From positions 1,054,001 to 1,118,000 of the forward strand of contig NZ_FOOQ01000001.1 of assembly GCF_900113245.1 (NCBI RefSeq): 64,000 bases of DNA, given 5' to 3'. The notes under the pieces are model-generated. The model ran no database searches and had not been told where the DNA came from. It worked only from the letters and a program-made list of their open reading frames with translations. This document shows positions 8,618-18,700 of this stretch, piece after piece. Both the position numbers and the translations under genes were made by a program. The stretch is from Halopelagius inordinatus. Its GTDB lineage: Archaea > Halobacteriota > Halobacteria > Halobacteriales > Haloferacaceae. Each line of letters opens with the position of its first letter. Position 1 is the first letter of the stretch.

Positions 8618-9262
8618 TCAGGCTTCGTCGACCGCGATGTCTTCTTCGTCGACGTCGACTGCGGCTTCCTCCTCGGCGGCGACCTCTTCGGGGCGCGCGC
8701 GCAAGGAGAGCTTCTGGACCTCCACCCGGCGGAGCGGGTAGATGGTCTTTGCTTCGCCGTAGATGGCCGACGAGAGGTGGCCCTCTACGATGCTGTCTAT
8801 GAGTTCCGCGAAGGTGCGCTCCTCTGCGGCCTCTTCGACGAGGTCTATCATGACCCGGCGGATGGCCTTCTCTTGGGAGCGGTCGGCCTTCTTGGTCGTG
8901 AACGCCACGGGCTGAACCTGGACGCGGTAGTCGTCCGTCGTCAGAATCGTGATGTTCGCCGCAACCTTCGACGCGCCGCGGCGGACGAGACTACGGAGGT
9001 AGTCCCGCGTGAGTTCGTGCTTGACGAACTCCGTGTACGCCGCGTCGGTGGACACGTCGTTCACCTTGAAGGTGAGCTTCGTGTTGTTCGCACCCTGGTC
9101 TCCGGTGAGTTCGCCGAGGGTGACCTCGACGGTGCGTCCGTACACCTTCTCCGGCTCGTCGGCCATCGTAGAGCCGATTTCCTGCCGGTCGAACTGCTCC
9201 GGAGCCACGAGGGTGTACCATCGCTTGCCGCGCTTCTGCTTCGAGACTGATCGTTCGCTCAT
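8618..9262 (-). CDS. rps3ae: 30S ribosomal protein S3Ae (eS1)
   Basis: This small-subunit ribosomal protein (214 aa, usual length) is found in archaea and eukaryotes and binds near the mRNA exit. The typical core KRWYTLVAPEQFDRQEIGST begins at about residue 13, with TGDQGANNTKLTFKVNDV and LVRRGASKV following. The C-terminus is an acidic tail rich in Ala, Glu and Asp, a halophile adaptation. It is the last gene of the minus-strand run S15, RecJ-like, Pcc1, S3Ae, and its ATG overlaps the Pcc1 stop in an ATGA junction, indicating translational coupling. A T5 run about 40 nt past the stop (minus strand, 8576-8580) may terminate the operon. Confidence 0.97.
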   Translation of the reverse strand: MSERSVSKQKRGKRWYTLVAPEQFDRQEIGSTMADEPEKVYGRTVEVTLGELTGDQGANNTKLTFKVNDVSTDAAYTEFVKHELTRDYLRSLVRRGASKVAANITILTTDDYRVQVQPVAFTTKKADRSQEKAIRRVMIDLVEEAAEERTFAELIDSIVEGHLSSAIYGEAKTIYPLRRVEVQKLSLRARPEEVAAEEEAAVDVDEEDIAVDEA

Positions 9263-9540
9263 GATTGGTAGTTGCGTACTGTGTCGATGACGGCGTCTGC
9301 CACCGTCAGGTTGACCACGGCGTCGTCCACCGTGGACTGCAGCCCGCCCGTCGTCTCCCGTTCGATGGTCGTCGTGAGCGTCTCACCCTCGACGACCATC
9401 CGGATGGAGTCGGTGTTGTCCGGACGGAGCGACGCGGCCACCGCGTCGGCGGCGTCGTGCGTCGTCCGGAGGCGGGCCGACCGAGACTCGACGGCCCCGG
9501 CCGTTCCGTTCTCGCGTTCGTTCTCGCTTCGGTTCGTCAC
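9259..9540 (-). CDS. pcc1: KEOPS complex subunit Pcc1
   Basis: This small dimerising subunit of the KEOPS complex makes N6-threonylcarbamoyladenosine at position 37 of ANN-reading tRNAs. The 93-residue product from a GTG at 9540 has the Pcc1/LAGLIDADG-like fold signature: an alpha segment TTHDAADAVAASLRPDNTDS, strand RMVVEGETLTTTIERE and a C-terminal helix TVDDAVVNLTVADAVIDTV. The GTG is preferred to longer reads because it forms a GTGA overlap with the stop of the RecJ-like gene upstream; downstream it overlaps S3Ae by four nt. Both overlaps point to a coupled operon. Confidence 0.88.
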   Translation of the reverse strand: MTNRSENERENGTAGAVESRSARLRTTHDAADAVAASLRPDNTDSIRMVVEGETLTTTIERETTGGLQSTVDDAVVNLTVADAVIDTVRNYQS

Positions 9541-10733
9541 GTCGACGCCTCCCTGACTGCCGCGATTACCTCGGCTTCCTCCGCGTCCGCGTCGAACCGC
9601 GCGACGGCCCGTCGAGCGTCGCCGTTCCACGCGCCGCCGTCGTCGCCGAACTCATCGGCGACGGCGGAGGCGGCGTCCGCCGCCCCGCGTTCGACCGCCG
9701 CGACGGCCGCGAGGCCGTTTCCGACGGCGAGGACGACGGGTTCCGGCGACCGGAAGTCCCGGACGAGTCGCGCGACGGTGGCGAGGCGACCGACGCTGTC
9801 GGCCGTCTCCTTCGTTGCGCGAACGACGAAGACGCTCTCGTAGCGACCGGAACGCCCCTCTCTGATGCCCGCGTGGACGGCGGTGGCGTGGTCGCGCCAC
9901 GCGTCGAGCGCCGGGACGCGGGCGTCGTGGCCCAACGCGAGGGCGACGCCGGTTCCGGGTCGTTCCCGCGCCGCGGCGTCGAGGACGTCGGCGAAACCGC
10001 CGAGCGTCGCGAACGTCGCGTCAGGCGTCGCGTACGGGCGAAGCGCGCGTTCGACGCTCTCGGCCGCCCGCGGCGTCGCCGCGTCGTCGCCCGCGACGTC
10101 GAGTGCGAGAAGCGACGCGACGGTCCGGTGGGCTTCCGCGTCGAGTTCGGCGGGCAGGCCGAGTTCCGCGAGCGCCGCGGTGGCCGCCTCTCTGTCGCCC
10201 GAAAAGCTCGCGTGCGCGAGCGTTCCGTGGGCGAGTCCGTCCGCGACGTCTTCGACGGGTGCGGCGATACCGGGCCGTCGCTCCACCGCGCCGGTCTGTT
10301 CGGCGACGGTGAGGAGACTCCCGTCCGCCGCGCCCGGATGGTCGCCGGCGGCGACGACGCCCGCGAGGGCGAGAAGCGGGTCGGGTCCCGTCTCTCCCTC
10401 GGGCGTCAACGCCTCGGCGACGCCGTGGGCGCGGAGACTGGTCGTCCCGTCGCCGGGCGCGATGGTCGCGTCCGCGCCGGGGACGCGCATCCCGACCGAG
10501 ACGAGCGTGTCGTCCTCGGACGAGGACGCGGCGTCGGCCTCCGGGAACGCGACGGCGCGCACGTGGAACGGCACGCCGACGGTTCGGAGCGACCGGGCGA
10601 CGAGTCCGCCCGCGGCGAGCGCGTCGCCGTCGGCGCGACAGACGACCCTGACGAACGGGGCGTCTCTCAGCGCGGCGGCGACGCTCTCTACGGGGGCGTC
10701 CGGAGCGTCGGCCGGGTCGGGGTGTGCGGACAT
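9537..10733 (-). CDS. RecJ-like (DHH superfamily) protein with degenerate catalytic motifs
   Basis: This 398-residue Ala-rich acidic protein has the layout of archaeal RecJ/GAN proteins: an N-terminal DHH-like half starting VRVVCRADGDALAAGGLVAR, a middle LALAGVVAAGDHPGAADG, and a C-terminal DHHA1-like half ending VVLAVGNGLAAVAAVERG and GAWNGDARRAVARF. The first motif, normally H-x-D-A-D-G, reads CRADG without the His and first Asp. No DHH triplet is present, and the DHHA1 GGH motif is GGAWNG. It is therefore probably catalytically dead. In archaea such paralogues sit beside ribosomal and KEOPS genes and may be structural partners in the replisome or KEOPS. It starts 21 nt after S15. Confidence 0.7.
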   Translation of the reverse strand: MSAHPDPADAPDAPVESVAAALRDAPFVRVVCRADGDALAAGGLVARSLRTVGVPFHVRAVAFPEADAASSSEDDTLVSVGMRVPGADATIAPGDGTTSLRAHGVAEALTPEGETGPDPLLALAGVVAAGDHPGAADGSLLTVAEQTGAVERRPGIAAPVEDVADGLAHGTLAHASFSGDREAATAALAELGLPAELDAEAHRTVASLLALDVAGDDAATPRAAESVERALRPYATPDATFATLGGFADVLDAAARERPGTGVALALGHDARVPALDAWRDHATAVHAGIREGRSGRYESVFVVRATKETADSVGRLATVARLVRDFRSPEPVVLAVGNGLAAVAAVERGAADAASAVADEFGDDGGAWNGDARRAVARFDADAEEAEVIAAVREAST

Positions 10734-10754
10734 CGGAGTCGAGGTATCGTGGTG

Positions 10755-11222
10755 TTACTCTTCGAGGAGGCGGACGGCGACGTCGTAGCTGTAGGTGAAG
10801 TCCTCGTCGAGTACGTCGCCTCGGTAGTAGTTGACGAGGCGGCGAATCTTCGACTCGGTGTTCTGGAGCGCTCGCTTGTTCTGCATGTCCTGCGAGTTCT
10901 CCTCCATGTGCCGGCGGAGACCGATTGCGCGCTCCATCAGGTTCCGGAGGTCTTCCGGAAGCTCGGGCGCGGCGTCGTTCTCTTCGAGAATCTCGGTGAC
11001 TTTCTTACCGGTCGCGAGCTTCACGTTCGGAACCGGGGTTCCTTTGACGCCGTCGTCGCGAAGCTTCAGGCCGATCTGGCTGGGCTCGTAGCCCTGCTCC
11101 GCGAGTTCGACGACGCGTGCTTCGATGTCTTCGGCGTCGACGTCGCTCCACTCCGGGGGTTCGTCTGCCACCGGCTTGTCCGAGCTGGACGAGCCACGGC
11201 GGCGGGTATGCATTCGTGCCAT
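10755..11222 (-). CDS. rps15: 30S ribosomal protein S15 (uS15)
   Basis: This small-subunit protein binds the central domain of 16S rRNA (155 aa, the usual archaeal length). An N-terminal archaeal/eukaryotic extension MARMHTRRRGSSSSDKPV is followed by YEPSQIGLKLRDDGVKGTP and the conserved C-terminal helices LRNLMERAIGLRRHMEENSQD and ESKIRRLVNYYR. The ATG at 11222 gives the typical archaeal N-terminus; MHTRRRG at 11213 is an alternative. It is the first gene of the S15, RecJ-like, Pcc1, S3Ae operon. A TATA-like GTATTTCTG on the minus strand lies near 11251-11259. Confidence 0.97.
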   Translation of the reverse strand: MARMHTRRRGSSSSDKPVADEPPEWSDVDAEDIEARVVELAEQGYEPSQIGLKLRDDGVKGTPVPNVKLATGKKVTEILEENDAAPELPEDLRNLMERAIGLRRHMEENSQDMQNKRALQNTESKIRRLVNYYRGDVLDEDFTYSYDVAVRLLEE

Positions 11223-11461
11223 TGTTGTTCGGTTGGAACGGCACAGACCGCAGAAATACGCGACTGGCGACTGACCGCGACCGGTCGAGCGCCACACTTC
11301 CGCAATCCCAAGCCGCGCGAGGCGCGGCGAGTCAGATTTGCGGCCGTGCTGTTCCCGTGTGAGTCCATCCGTGCGCCGCGGAAAAGGGTTGCGACCCGCG
11401 TCTCGTCTCCGAAAGTCGAAGGCCTTAATACCGACACCAGAAAAGCAGAGAGTGCGTCCGA

Positions 11462-11533
11462 GGGCTCGTAGATCAGTGGTAGATCATCCCCCTGGCACGG
11501 GGAAGGCCCCGGGTTCAAATCCCGGCGAGTCCA
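11462..11533 (+). tRNA. tRNA-Ala(GGC)
   Basis: The 72-nt cloverleaf has acceptor GGGCTCG paired with CGAGTCC plus discriminator A, D arm GATC..GATC, anticodon arm TCCCC-CTGGCAC-GGGGA with anticodon GGC, and T arm CCGGG-TTCAAAT-CCCGG. The third acceptor pair is G-U, the alanine identity element. CCA is not encoded. A TATA-like CCTTAATACC lies at 11423-11432. Confidence 0.96.
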
Positions 11534-11839
11534 CTTCCTTTCGCTCACTACGTTCGCTCCAGTCGGCGAGTCCACCACTCACTCTCTCGATACGACCGGC
11601 GAATCCACCCCGAACGTTCCGCGGTGACAGGGTTCACGACCGGAGGCACTCCGATGCGGCCGGAGTCGCCGTCAGTCCGAAAACGACACTCTCTACAGAG
11701 TCACCACCTGCTCGCGCGTTCGCGCAGTCGCACCTTCTCTCGGCGACGTGCCCTCGTCGCGGGCGTCCGGCCATGTATAGAACACCTGTCGCGACATCGG
11801 CGGAAGCGCTTATGCACTGCCCCGAGAGACGTTATCGGA
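11534..11839. other. intergenic region with repeats of the tRNA-Ala 3' end
   Basis: This gene-free stretch of about 306 nt lies between tRNA-Ala and a histidine kinase. The tRNA 3' end CGGCGAGTCCAC (11523-11534) recurs exactly at 11564-11575 and as CCGGCGAATCCACC at 11596-11609. The rest shows only the kinase promoter, GCTTATGC at 11808-11815, 28 nt before the ATG. Confidence 0.6.
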
Positions 11840-14149
11840 ATGACTGGTTCTCCCGGTACGGAGACAGATTCGGAGCCGCACGTCCGCATCCGCCAACAGG
11901 AGACCGTCGCGGAACTCGGCCAGGAGGCGCTCGAAACCGACGATATCGACCGGCTGATGGGCGATGCCGCGGCCGCCGTCGCCGAGACGTTGGCCACCGA
12001 GTACGCGGCGGTGTTCGAACTGCTCTCGGGCGGGGAGGAACTGCTCCTTCGACGCGGCGTGGGGTGGAGAGACGAAGTCGGGGCGGCGACGGTACCGGCG
12101 GACCGAGCGTCGCAGACGGGATACGCGCTGCGCTCCGAGCGTCCGGTCGTCGTCGAGGATATCCGCACCGAAGAGCGGTTCTCCGGCCCCGAACTTCTCA
12201 CCGGCCACGACGCGGTGAGTGGAATCAGCGCCGTCGTGGGACCGGTCGAGGACCCTTGGGGCGTCTTGGGAACGTACGCGACCGACCGCCGGTCGTTCAC
12301 GGAACAGGACGCGGACTTCGTCCGGAGCGTCGCGAACGTCCTCACCGCGGCTATCGAGGACGCGGAGACGAAGCGTCACCTCCGGAGGCGAGAGAGCGAA
12401 CTCGAAGAGATGTTCGACCGAATCACGGACGCGTTCCTCGGGTTAGACGAGAACTGGGAGATAACGTACGTCAACGAACGCGGCGGAGAACTCCTCGACC
12501 CCGACGACGACGGACTGATAGGCGAGAACTTCTGGGACCCGTTCGAACCGGCGCTCGGAACGACGTTCGAAGACGAGTATCGAGAGGCGATGGAGACGCA
12601 GGAGCCGACGTCGTTCGAGGAGTACTACCCGCCGCTCGAGACGTGGTTCGAGGTCCACGCCTATCCGTCGGACTCCGGCCTCTCGATTTACTTTCGGGAC
12701 GTGACCGAGCATCGGGCGCGCGAACGGGAGCGGGAACTCTTCAGAACCCTGCTCGACCGGAGCAACGACAGCATACTGGTCATCGAGTCGCAGACGGGGA
12801 AGATCCTCGACGCGAACGAGACCGCCTGTCGCCACCTCGGATACGAGCGGGACGAACTGCTCGAGTTGACGGTACCCGAGATGGAGCGGCGATTCGACGA
12901 CCTCGAGGAGTGGCGGGCCCACGTCGAGACCGTAGAGAAAGAAGGGCCGATTACGGTCGAGGGAGTCCACGAACGGAAGGACGGGACCACCTACCCCGCG
13001 GAGGTCAACGTCACGCACGCCGAACTCGACCGAGAGTACATGGTCGCCATCGCCCGCGATATCACCGAGCGTCGAGAGCGCGAGCGCCGACTCAGAGAGT
13101 CGAAACAGCAGTACCGAACGCTCGCCGAGAACTTCCCGAACGGCGTCGTCACCATGTTCGACAACGACCTCGAGTACATGCTCGCGGCGGGACGCGGATT
13201 CGACGAACTCCCGCTCTCACCGACCGACGTCGAAGAGGAGTCGGTCCGGACGGTGTGGCCCGAGCACGTCTCCGAGGCGATCGAATCCGCCTTTCGAGCG
13301 AACTCGGACGGCGAACCACAGACGGTCGAAACCGAGTACGCGAACCGCGAGTGGGTCGTCCACGTGGTCCCGATAGACGACCAAGAGGGGAACGTCTTCG
13401 GCGGCATGACCATCGCGCAGGACATCACCGAGCGAAACGAGTACCGAAAGCGACTCGAAGAGTCGAACGAGCGACTCGAAGAGTTCGCGTACGCCGCCTC
13501 TCACGACCTCCAAGAACCGCTTCGGATGGTCACGAGCTACCTGCAACTCCTGGAGAGCCGGTACGCCGACGCGCTCGACGAGGACGGCGAGGAGTTCATC
13601 GAGTACGCCGTCGACGGCGCAGAGCGGATGCGCGACATGATCGACGGCCTCCTCGAGTACTCCCGCGTCGACACCCGAGGCAACCAGTTCGAGTCGGTCG
13701 ACCTGAACGAGATACTGGCGGAGACGCGCGAGAACCTGCGGGTGAAGATCGAAGAGACGGACGCGGAGATAACGGCGGAACGGCTCCCGCGGGTGCGGGC
13801 CGACCCGAGTCAGATCCAGCAGGTGTTCCAGAATCTGCTCTCGAACGCCATCGAGTACACCGACGACGGACCACCGCGGATACGAATCGAGGCGGAGCGA
13901 AACGGGCGAAAACACCGGATTTCGGTCGAAGACGAGGGAATCGGTATCGACCCGGAGGACCGAGACCGCATCTTCGAGGTGTTCCAGCGACTCCACACCC
14001 GCGAGGAGCACTCGGGGACCGGCATCGGACTCGCGCTCTGTCAGCGCATCGTCGAACGCCACGGCGGCGACATCTGGGCCGACTCTACCCTCGGTGGGGG
14101 GACGACGTTCTCGTTTACGCTGCCGTCGGCGCAGACTGCCGACGAGTGA
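11840..14149 (+). CDS. GAF/PAS sensor histidine kinase
   Basis: This soluble sensor kinase (769 aa) has no membrane helix. Domain order: GAF at about 15-165 (ETVAELGQEALETDD...), PAS at 187-295 (MFDRITDAFLGLDENWEITYVNE), PAS at 300-415 (LLDRSNDSILVIES), PAS at 425-540, then HisKA with FAYAASHDLQEP (phospho-acceptor His555) and HATPase at about 640-765 with N box NLLSNAIEYTDDG, G1 DEGIGID and G2 GTGIGLALCQ. Many haloarchaeal kinases of this kind act without a linked response regulator, and none is adjacent here. The GAF and first PAS resemble modules in the Bat regulator at 15717. The kinase core is almost the same as that of the kinase at 34887. A TATA box supports the ATG at 11840. Confidence 0.92.
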   Translation: MTGSPGTETDSEPHVRIRQQETVAELGQEALETDDIDRLMGDAAAAVAETLATEYAAVFELLSGGEELLLRRGVGWRDEVGAATVPADRASQTGYALRSERPVVVEDIRTEERFSGPELLTGHDAVSGISAVVGPVEDPWGVLGTYATDRRSFTEQDADFVRSVANVLTAAIEDAETKRHLRRRESELEEMFDRITDAFLGLDENWEITYVNERGGELLDPDDDGLIGENFWDPFEPALGTTFEDEYREAMETQEPTSFEEYYPPLETWFEVHAYPSDSGLSIYFRDVTEHRARERERELFRTLLDRSNDSILVIESQTGKILDANETACRHLGYERDELLELTVPEMERRFDDLEEWRAHVETVEKEGPITVEGVHERKDGTTYPAEVNVTHAELDREYMVAIARDITERRERERRLRESKQQYRTLAENFPNGVVTMFDNDLEYMLAAGRGFDELPLSPTDVEEESVRTVWPEHVSEAIESAFRANSDGEPQTVETEYANREWVVHVVPIDDQEGNVFGGMTIAQDITERNEYRKRLEESNERLEEFAYAASHDLQEPLRMVTSYLQLLESRYADALDEDGEEFIEYAVDGAERMRDMIDGLLEYSRVDTRGNQFESVDLNEILAETRENLRVKIEETDAEITAERLPRVRADPSQIQQVFQNLLSNAIEYTDDGPPRIRIEAERNGRKHRISVEDEGIGIDPEDRDRIFEVFQRLHTREEHSGTGIGLALCQRIVERHGGDIWADSTLGGGTTFSFTLPSAQTADE

Positions 14150-14252
14150 ACGCGCCGGCCGAGTGGGCCACTCATCCGAAACGGAAACGCTGAGCGACTC
14201 GGACGCGTTCGCCGACGCGGTGTCGCCCCGCCGTGCCTCTCGCTGGAGTACG

Positions 14253-14260
14253 CTTATGTA
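14253..14260 (+). promoter_or_regulatory. TATA-like box deciding the start of the exported phosphatase-family gene
   Basis: CTTATGTA is centred 27 nt before the GTG at 14283 and contains the only nearby upstream ATG (14256). A leaderless mRNA would therefore start at the GTG, not at that ATG. Confidence 0.55.
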
Positions 14261-14282
14261 TCGTAGCTGTCAGTATAGGACC

Positions 14283-15470
14283 GTGCCATACCACACCACG
14301 CGACGGGGCGTTCTGAAAGCTATCGGCGCGGCGGGAACGCTGTCGGGATTCGTCGGCACCGTCAGCGGTCACGACCGGCCGACGACGGCGCGCTACGCCG
14401 CGTTCAACGTAATCGAGTTGGAGACCGAGCAGGTCCAAGAACCGGGCGACCCGCAGGCGGAGGCCGCCGCCCGCATCGTTCAGGAAGTCCGCCCCGACGT
14501 GCTCGTCGTCAACGAACTCACGAACAACCTGCAGGAGGGCGAGGCCACCGACCGAGCCAACATCGACGCGTTCGTCGAGAACTACCTCAGCGTCCCACAG
14601 AGAGACGACTTAAAGGGAATCCGGTACCCGCACACGCTGCAACCCGACAGCAACACCGGCGTCCTTCCCGAGGCGGAGTACGACTTCAACAAAGACGGCG
14701 AGTCCGGCCGACGCCCCGGCGATGCCTACGGGTTCGGTGAGTATCCCGGTCACTACGCGTTCGGCATCGCGAGTCGGTACCCCCTCGATACGAACGCCGT
14801 CCGCTCGTTCCGGACGTTCCTGTGGGCAGACATGCCGGACAACCTCATCCCGGTCGAGGGAGACGAGGGCGTCGAAACGAGCGAAGACAGCATCTACCTC
14901 ACCGAAGAGGAGTTAGACGCGTACCGACTCTCCTCGAAGACGCACATCGACGTACCGTTGAAGATTCGCGGCGAGACGGTCCACGGTCTCTTCTCGCATC
15001 CGACGCCGCCCGCGTTCGACGGGCCGAACAACTTCAACGGCCGGTGGAACCACGACGAGGTTCGTTTCTTCGCGGACTACGTCGCGGGCGAAGAGTACAT
15101 CTACGACGACTCCGGGAAGAGCGGTGGCCTCGACGAGGACGCGTCCTACGTCCTGATGGGCGATATGAACGCGGGTCCGGGGACCGACAGACCGCTCGAC
15201 CCGGCGACGAAGTACTTCATCGAGAACGACGATTTCGACACCCGAACGCTCCCCACGAGTCCTGGCGGCACGGAACTCGGAAACCCCTACGCGACCGCCG
15301 AGTTCGGCGACGGGTCGCACGTCGATTGGGTCCTCCCGTCGCCGGACCTCTCGGTGCGCGCGTCGTCGGTAGTCTGGCCGAGCACGCAGATGACAAGACG
15401 CGGCCTCCTCGACGACGTCCGGGAGGCGTCCGACCACCGCATGGTCTGGGCGGATATCACCGCGGAGTGA
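14283..15470 (+). CDS. Tat-exported endonuclease/exonuclease/phosphatase family protein
   Basis: This protein of about 395 residues begins with a twin-arginine signal, TTRRGVLKAIGAAGTLSG, and is thus exported folded. The mature part matches the metal-dependent EEP superfamily (DNase I, sphingomyelinase, phosphatases): RYAAFNVIELE at the first strand, VRPDVLVVNEL (metal-binding Glu), LMGDMNAGPGTDRPLD (Asp-x-Asn motif) and a C-terminal EASDHRMVWADI (catalytic Asp-His). A large insert at about 120-220 holds GEYPGHYAFGIASRYP, typical of the secreted subfamily. It could be an extracellular nuclease or a phosphodiesterase; the substrate cannot be read from the sequence. It is not obviously in an operon with the kinase upstream. 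Confidence 0.8.
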   Translation: MPYHTTRRGVLKAIGAAGTLSGFVGTVSGHDRPTTARYAAFNVIELETEQVQEPGDPQAEAAARIVQEVRPDVLVVNELTNNLQEGEATDRANIDAFVENYLSVPQRDDLKGIRYPHTLQPDSNTGVLPEAEYDFNKDGESGRRPGDAYGFGEYPGHYAFGIASRYPLDTNAVRSFRTFLWADMPDNLIPVEGDEGVETSEDSIYLTEEELDAYRLSSKTHIDVPLKIRGETVHGLFSHPTPPAFDGPNNFNGRWNHDEVRFFADYVAGEEYIYDDSGKSGGLDEDASYVLMGDMNAGPGTDRPLDPATKYFIENDDFDTRTLPTSPGGTELGNPYATAEFGDGSHVDWVLPSPDLSVRASSVVWPSTQMTRRGLLDDVREASDHRMVWADITAE

Positions 15471-15716
15471 GACGCGACGCGCGGTTCCCGTCGGGCGGTC
15501 GGAGCGTACTCCGGTCGAACGTTCGTCGCCGGCGGGGCGGGGGCGCGACGTCGCGGGCCGGAGGCTCACGCTCTCGGAACACGCGTCACTCATCACCGAC
15601 TCCTGCCCTCTCGGCGGCCCCGGACGGCCGCGCGTTCGACTCTATCCGAGAGTTGAAAATCGCGCCATATGACAGTAGACAGGGAGTTTATAGCCGGGCG
15701 GAACCGGAACTGTCGT

Positions 15717-18700
15717 ATGGCGAACCACTCGGAGACGACGCCGGAGTATTTCCGGCCGGGCGGCGGCAGTTCCGGTGGCGGACAGCGGTTCGAGGCGTTA
15801 GCGGACTCGCTCTCGGACGGCGTCTACGAACTCGACGCCGAGGACCGGTTCGTCGCCGTCAACGACGTCGCGGTCGAACTGTCAGGATATCGACGCGACG
15901 AGATACTGGGCGAACACGTCTCCGTTCTCTTCGACGACGACGGCGTCTCTCGCCACGAAGACGCCGTCGAGACGCTCCGCACCGAGGAGCACCGAATCGC
16001 GACGCTCGAACTGTTCGTCGAGACGGCGCGAGGAGAGACCGTCCCGTGCGAACTGCAGTGCAGTCTCCTCAGAACTGACGGCGCGTTCGATGGTACGGTC
16101 GGGGTCCTTCGGGATGCGACGGAAGATGAAGGCGTACCGACGGACGCTGCGGACCGAACGCGCGTCGAGCGTAGTCTCCGGCAACGCGAGGCCGAACTCC
16201 GGTCGATGGTGGACGCCGCCGAGGAGTACGCCTTCTTCCGCCTCGACGCCGAGGGGTACGTCGAGAGTTGGAACGCGGGCGTCGAGCGAATCGGGGGGTA
16301 CGAGTGCGACGAGATTATCGGCGAACACGTTTCGACGTTTTACACCGACGACGCAGTCGAAGACGGGGCTCCCGAACGGAGTCTCGCCGACGCCGCGAAA
16401 ACCGACACCACGACCGAAGAGGGCTGGCGCGTTCGCAAGGACGGGTCGAGGTTCTGGGCGGAGGTGACGAGAACCGCGATTCGCGACGACGACGGGGAGA
16501 TAGAAGGGTACGCGACGGTCATCCGCGACATGAGCGAACGGCGCGAACGAGAGCGGCAACTCCGCGAGGAGCGCGACTTGCGGAACCGGGTGTTCGAGAC
16601 GAGTCCCGTCGGCATCGTGGTGTTCGACCCCGAGGGGAGTCCGGTCGAAGCCAACGACCGAGTGGCGGAGTTGTTCGACGTACCCCCCGAGGCGTTCGAC
16701 GACTACGTGTTGGGTGACAAACCGCTGTTCGACGAGGAGGGCGACCGAATCGAGTTCGAACTCCGCCCCGCGATACGAGTCATCGAGACGGGAGAGTCCG
16801 TCTCGGACCAGCGAGTGCGACTGGAGACGCGGGCGGGCGGAACGCGGTGGCTGTCGATAAACGCGACTCCGCTCACCGACGACGACGGGACGCTCAGTTA
16901 CGTCGTCGCGACGGTTACGGACGTCACCCAAATCGAAGAGCAGACGCGGCGACTGAGCCGTCGGCGCGACGAACTGGAATCCGAACTCGCGGACGTGTTC
17001 GACCGGGTGACGGACGCGTTCTACGCGCTCGACGGGGAGTGGCGGTTCACCCACGTCAACGAACGGGCAGAAGAGCTACTGGCCCGAGAAGAGCCCGAAC
17101 TGCTCGGAAGCCGCATCTGGGACGAGTTCGAGAACGCCGCGAACTCGAGTTTCAGAGAGGAGTGCGAACGCGCGATGGCGACGCAGGAGCCCTCGACGTT
17201 CGAGCATTACTCTCTCTCGCTCGAGACGTGGTTCGAGGTTCGGGCGTATCCCTCCGAGACGGGGCTGTCGGTGTACTTCCAGGACATCGGCGACCGAAAG
17301 GAGCGTCAACAGGAGCTAGAGGAGTACGAGACCATCGTCGAAACCGTCGAAGACGGCGTCTGCGTTTTCGACGAAGACGGTCGTTTCAGCCGGGTGAACC
17401 GCGCCTACACCGAGATAACCGGGTACGACCGCGAGGAACTCGTGGGCTCGCATTACTCGCTCGTCGTCGATCCGAAGACGGACGAAGAGGACGCGAAGTT
17501 CGAATCGGCCATCGACGCGTCTGCGGGCGGTCGGATGGAGTTCGAACTACTCAGGCGAGACGGGAGCGTCGTCCCCGCCGAGAGCACGTACACCCCCCTC
17601 GGGGCCGACGGGGACGAACACCGCGGCGTCGTCGGCGTCGTCCGCGACGTCTCCGACCGCAGAGAGCGCCAACGGGAACTCGAACGGTACGAGCAACTCG
17701 TAGAGACCGTCTGGGACGGCATATACGCCCTCGACCCCGACGGCCGAATCGTCCTCGCGAACGAGGCGTTCTGCGACCTCACGGGGTACGACCGCGGGGA
17801 ACTGCTGGGTCAGTCTCCGACGCTCATCACAAGCGAATCGGTGAACCGCGCGGCCAACGAGTTGCAAGCCGAGATGATCGAAGACCCCGAACGGCGGGGG
17901 TCTCTCCAGTTCGACATCTTCCGGAAGGGCGGCGAGACGGTGCCGGTCGAGGCTCGGTTCGGTCCGTACGACTACAGCGACGACAGATACGGTCGGTGCG
18001 GCGTCGTCCGCGACGTGACCGACAGAAAGCAGTTCGAGGAGGCGCTGACCGCGCTCCACGAGTCGTCTCGCGCCTTCTTGAACGCCGTCTCGGACGAAGA
18101 CGTCGGCGACATCATCGTCGATGCGGCGACGGACGTTCTTGACCTCTCGGGCGTCGCAGTCTACCGGTACGACGAGACCGACGACCGACTGGTCACCGAC
18201 GCCACCTCGGTGAAGCCCGACATCGGCACCCACGAGTTCCCCGACTCCGCGGCGCGAGACGGAAGTCTCGTCGGTCACATCTTCACCGACGGCGAGGCGC
18301 AGTACTACGAGGACATCCGCGACGCGCCGGTCCTACAGGTGGACCGCCGACGGACGAGCATCCGAAACGCGTTCGGCGTCCCGATGGGCGACTACGGCGT
18401 CCTCGTCGTCGGGTCCACGGAGACCGGCGTTCTCGACGACCGGAGGCGGGAACTCGTCGAAGTGCTCGCGGCGAACGCGGAGGCGGCCTACGCCCGGGTC
18501 GAACACGAAGACGAACTGCACGGACGGGTCCGACAACAGAACGTCGTCGCGGAACTCGGTCAGCGCGCGCTCTCGAACCGCGACACGGACGCTCTGTTGA
18601 ACGACGCCGTCGAAGCCGTCGCGGAGACGCTCGATATGGAGTACTGCGAGGTGTTCGAACGCCACCCCGCCGACGACACGCTCCGTCTCAAAGCGGGCGT

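Noticed and set aside
11338-14193. 951-codon frame running from upstream of tRNA-Ala through the kinase
   Set aside because: It crosses a tRNA gene and is Arg-rich throughout. The overlapping kinase frame is unmistakable.
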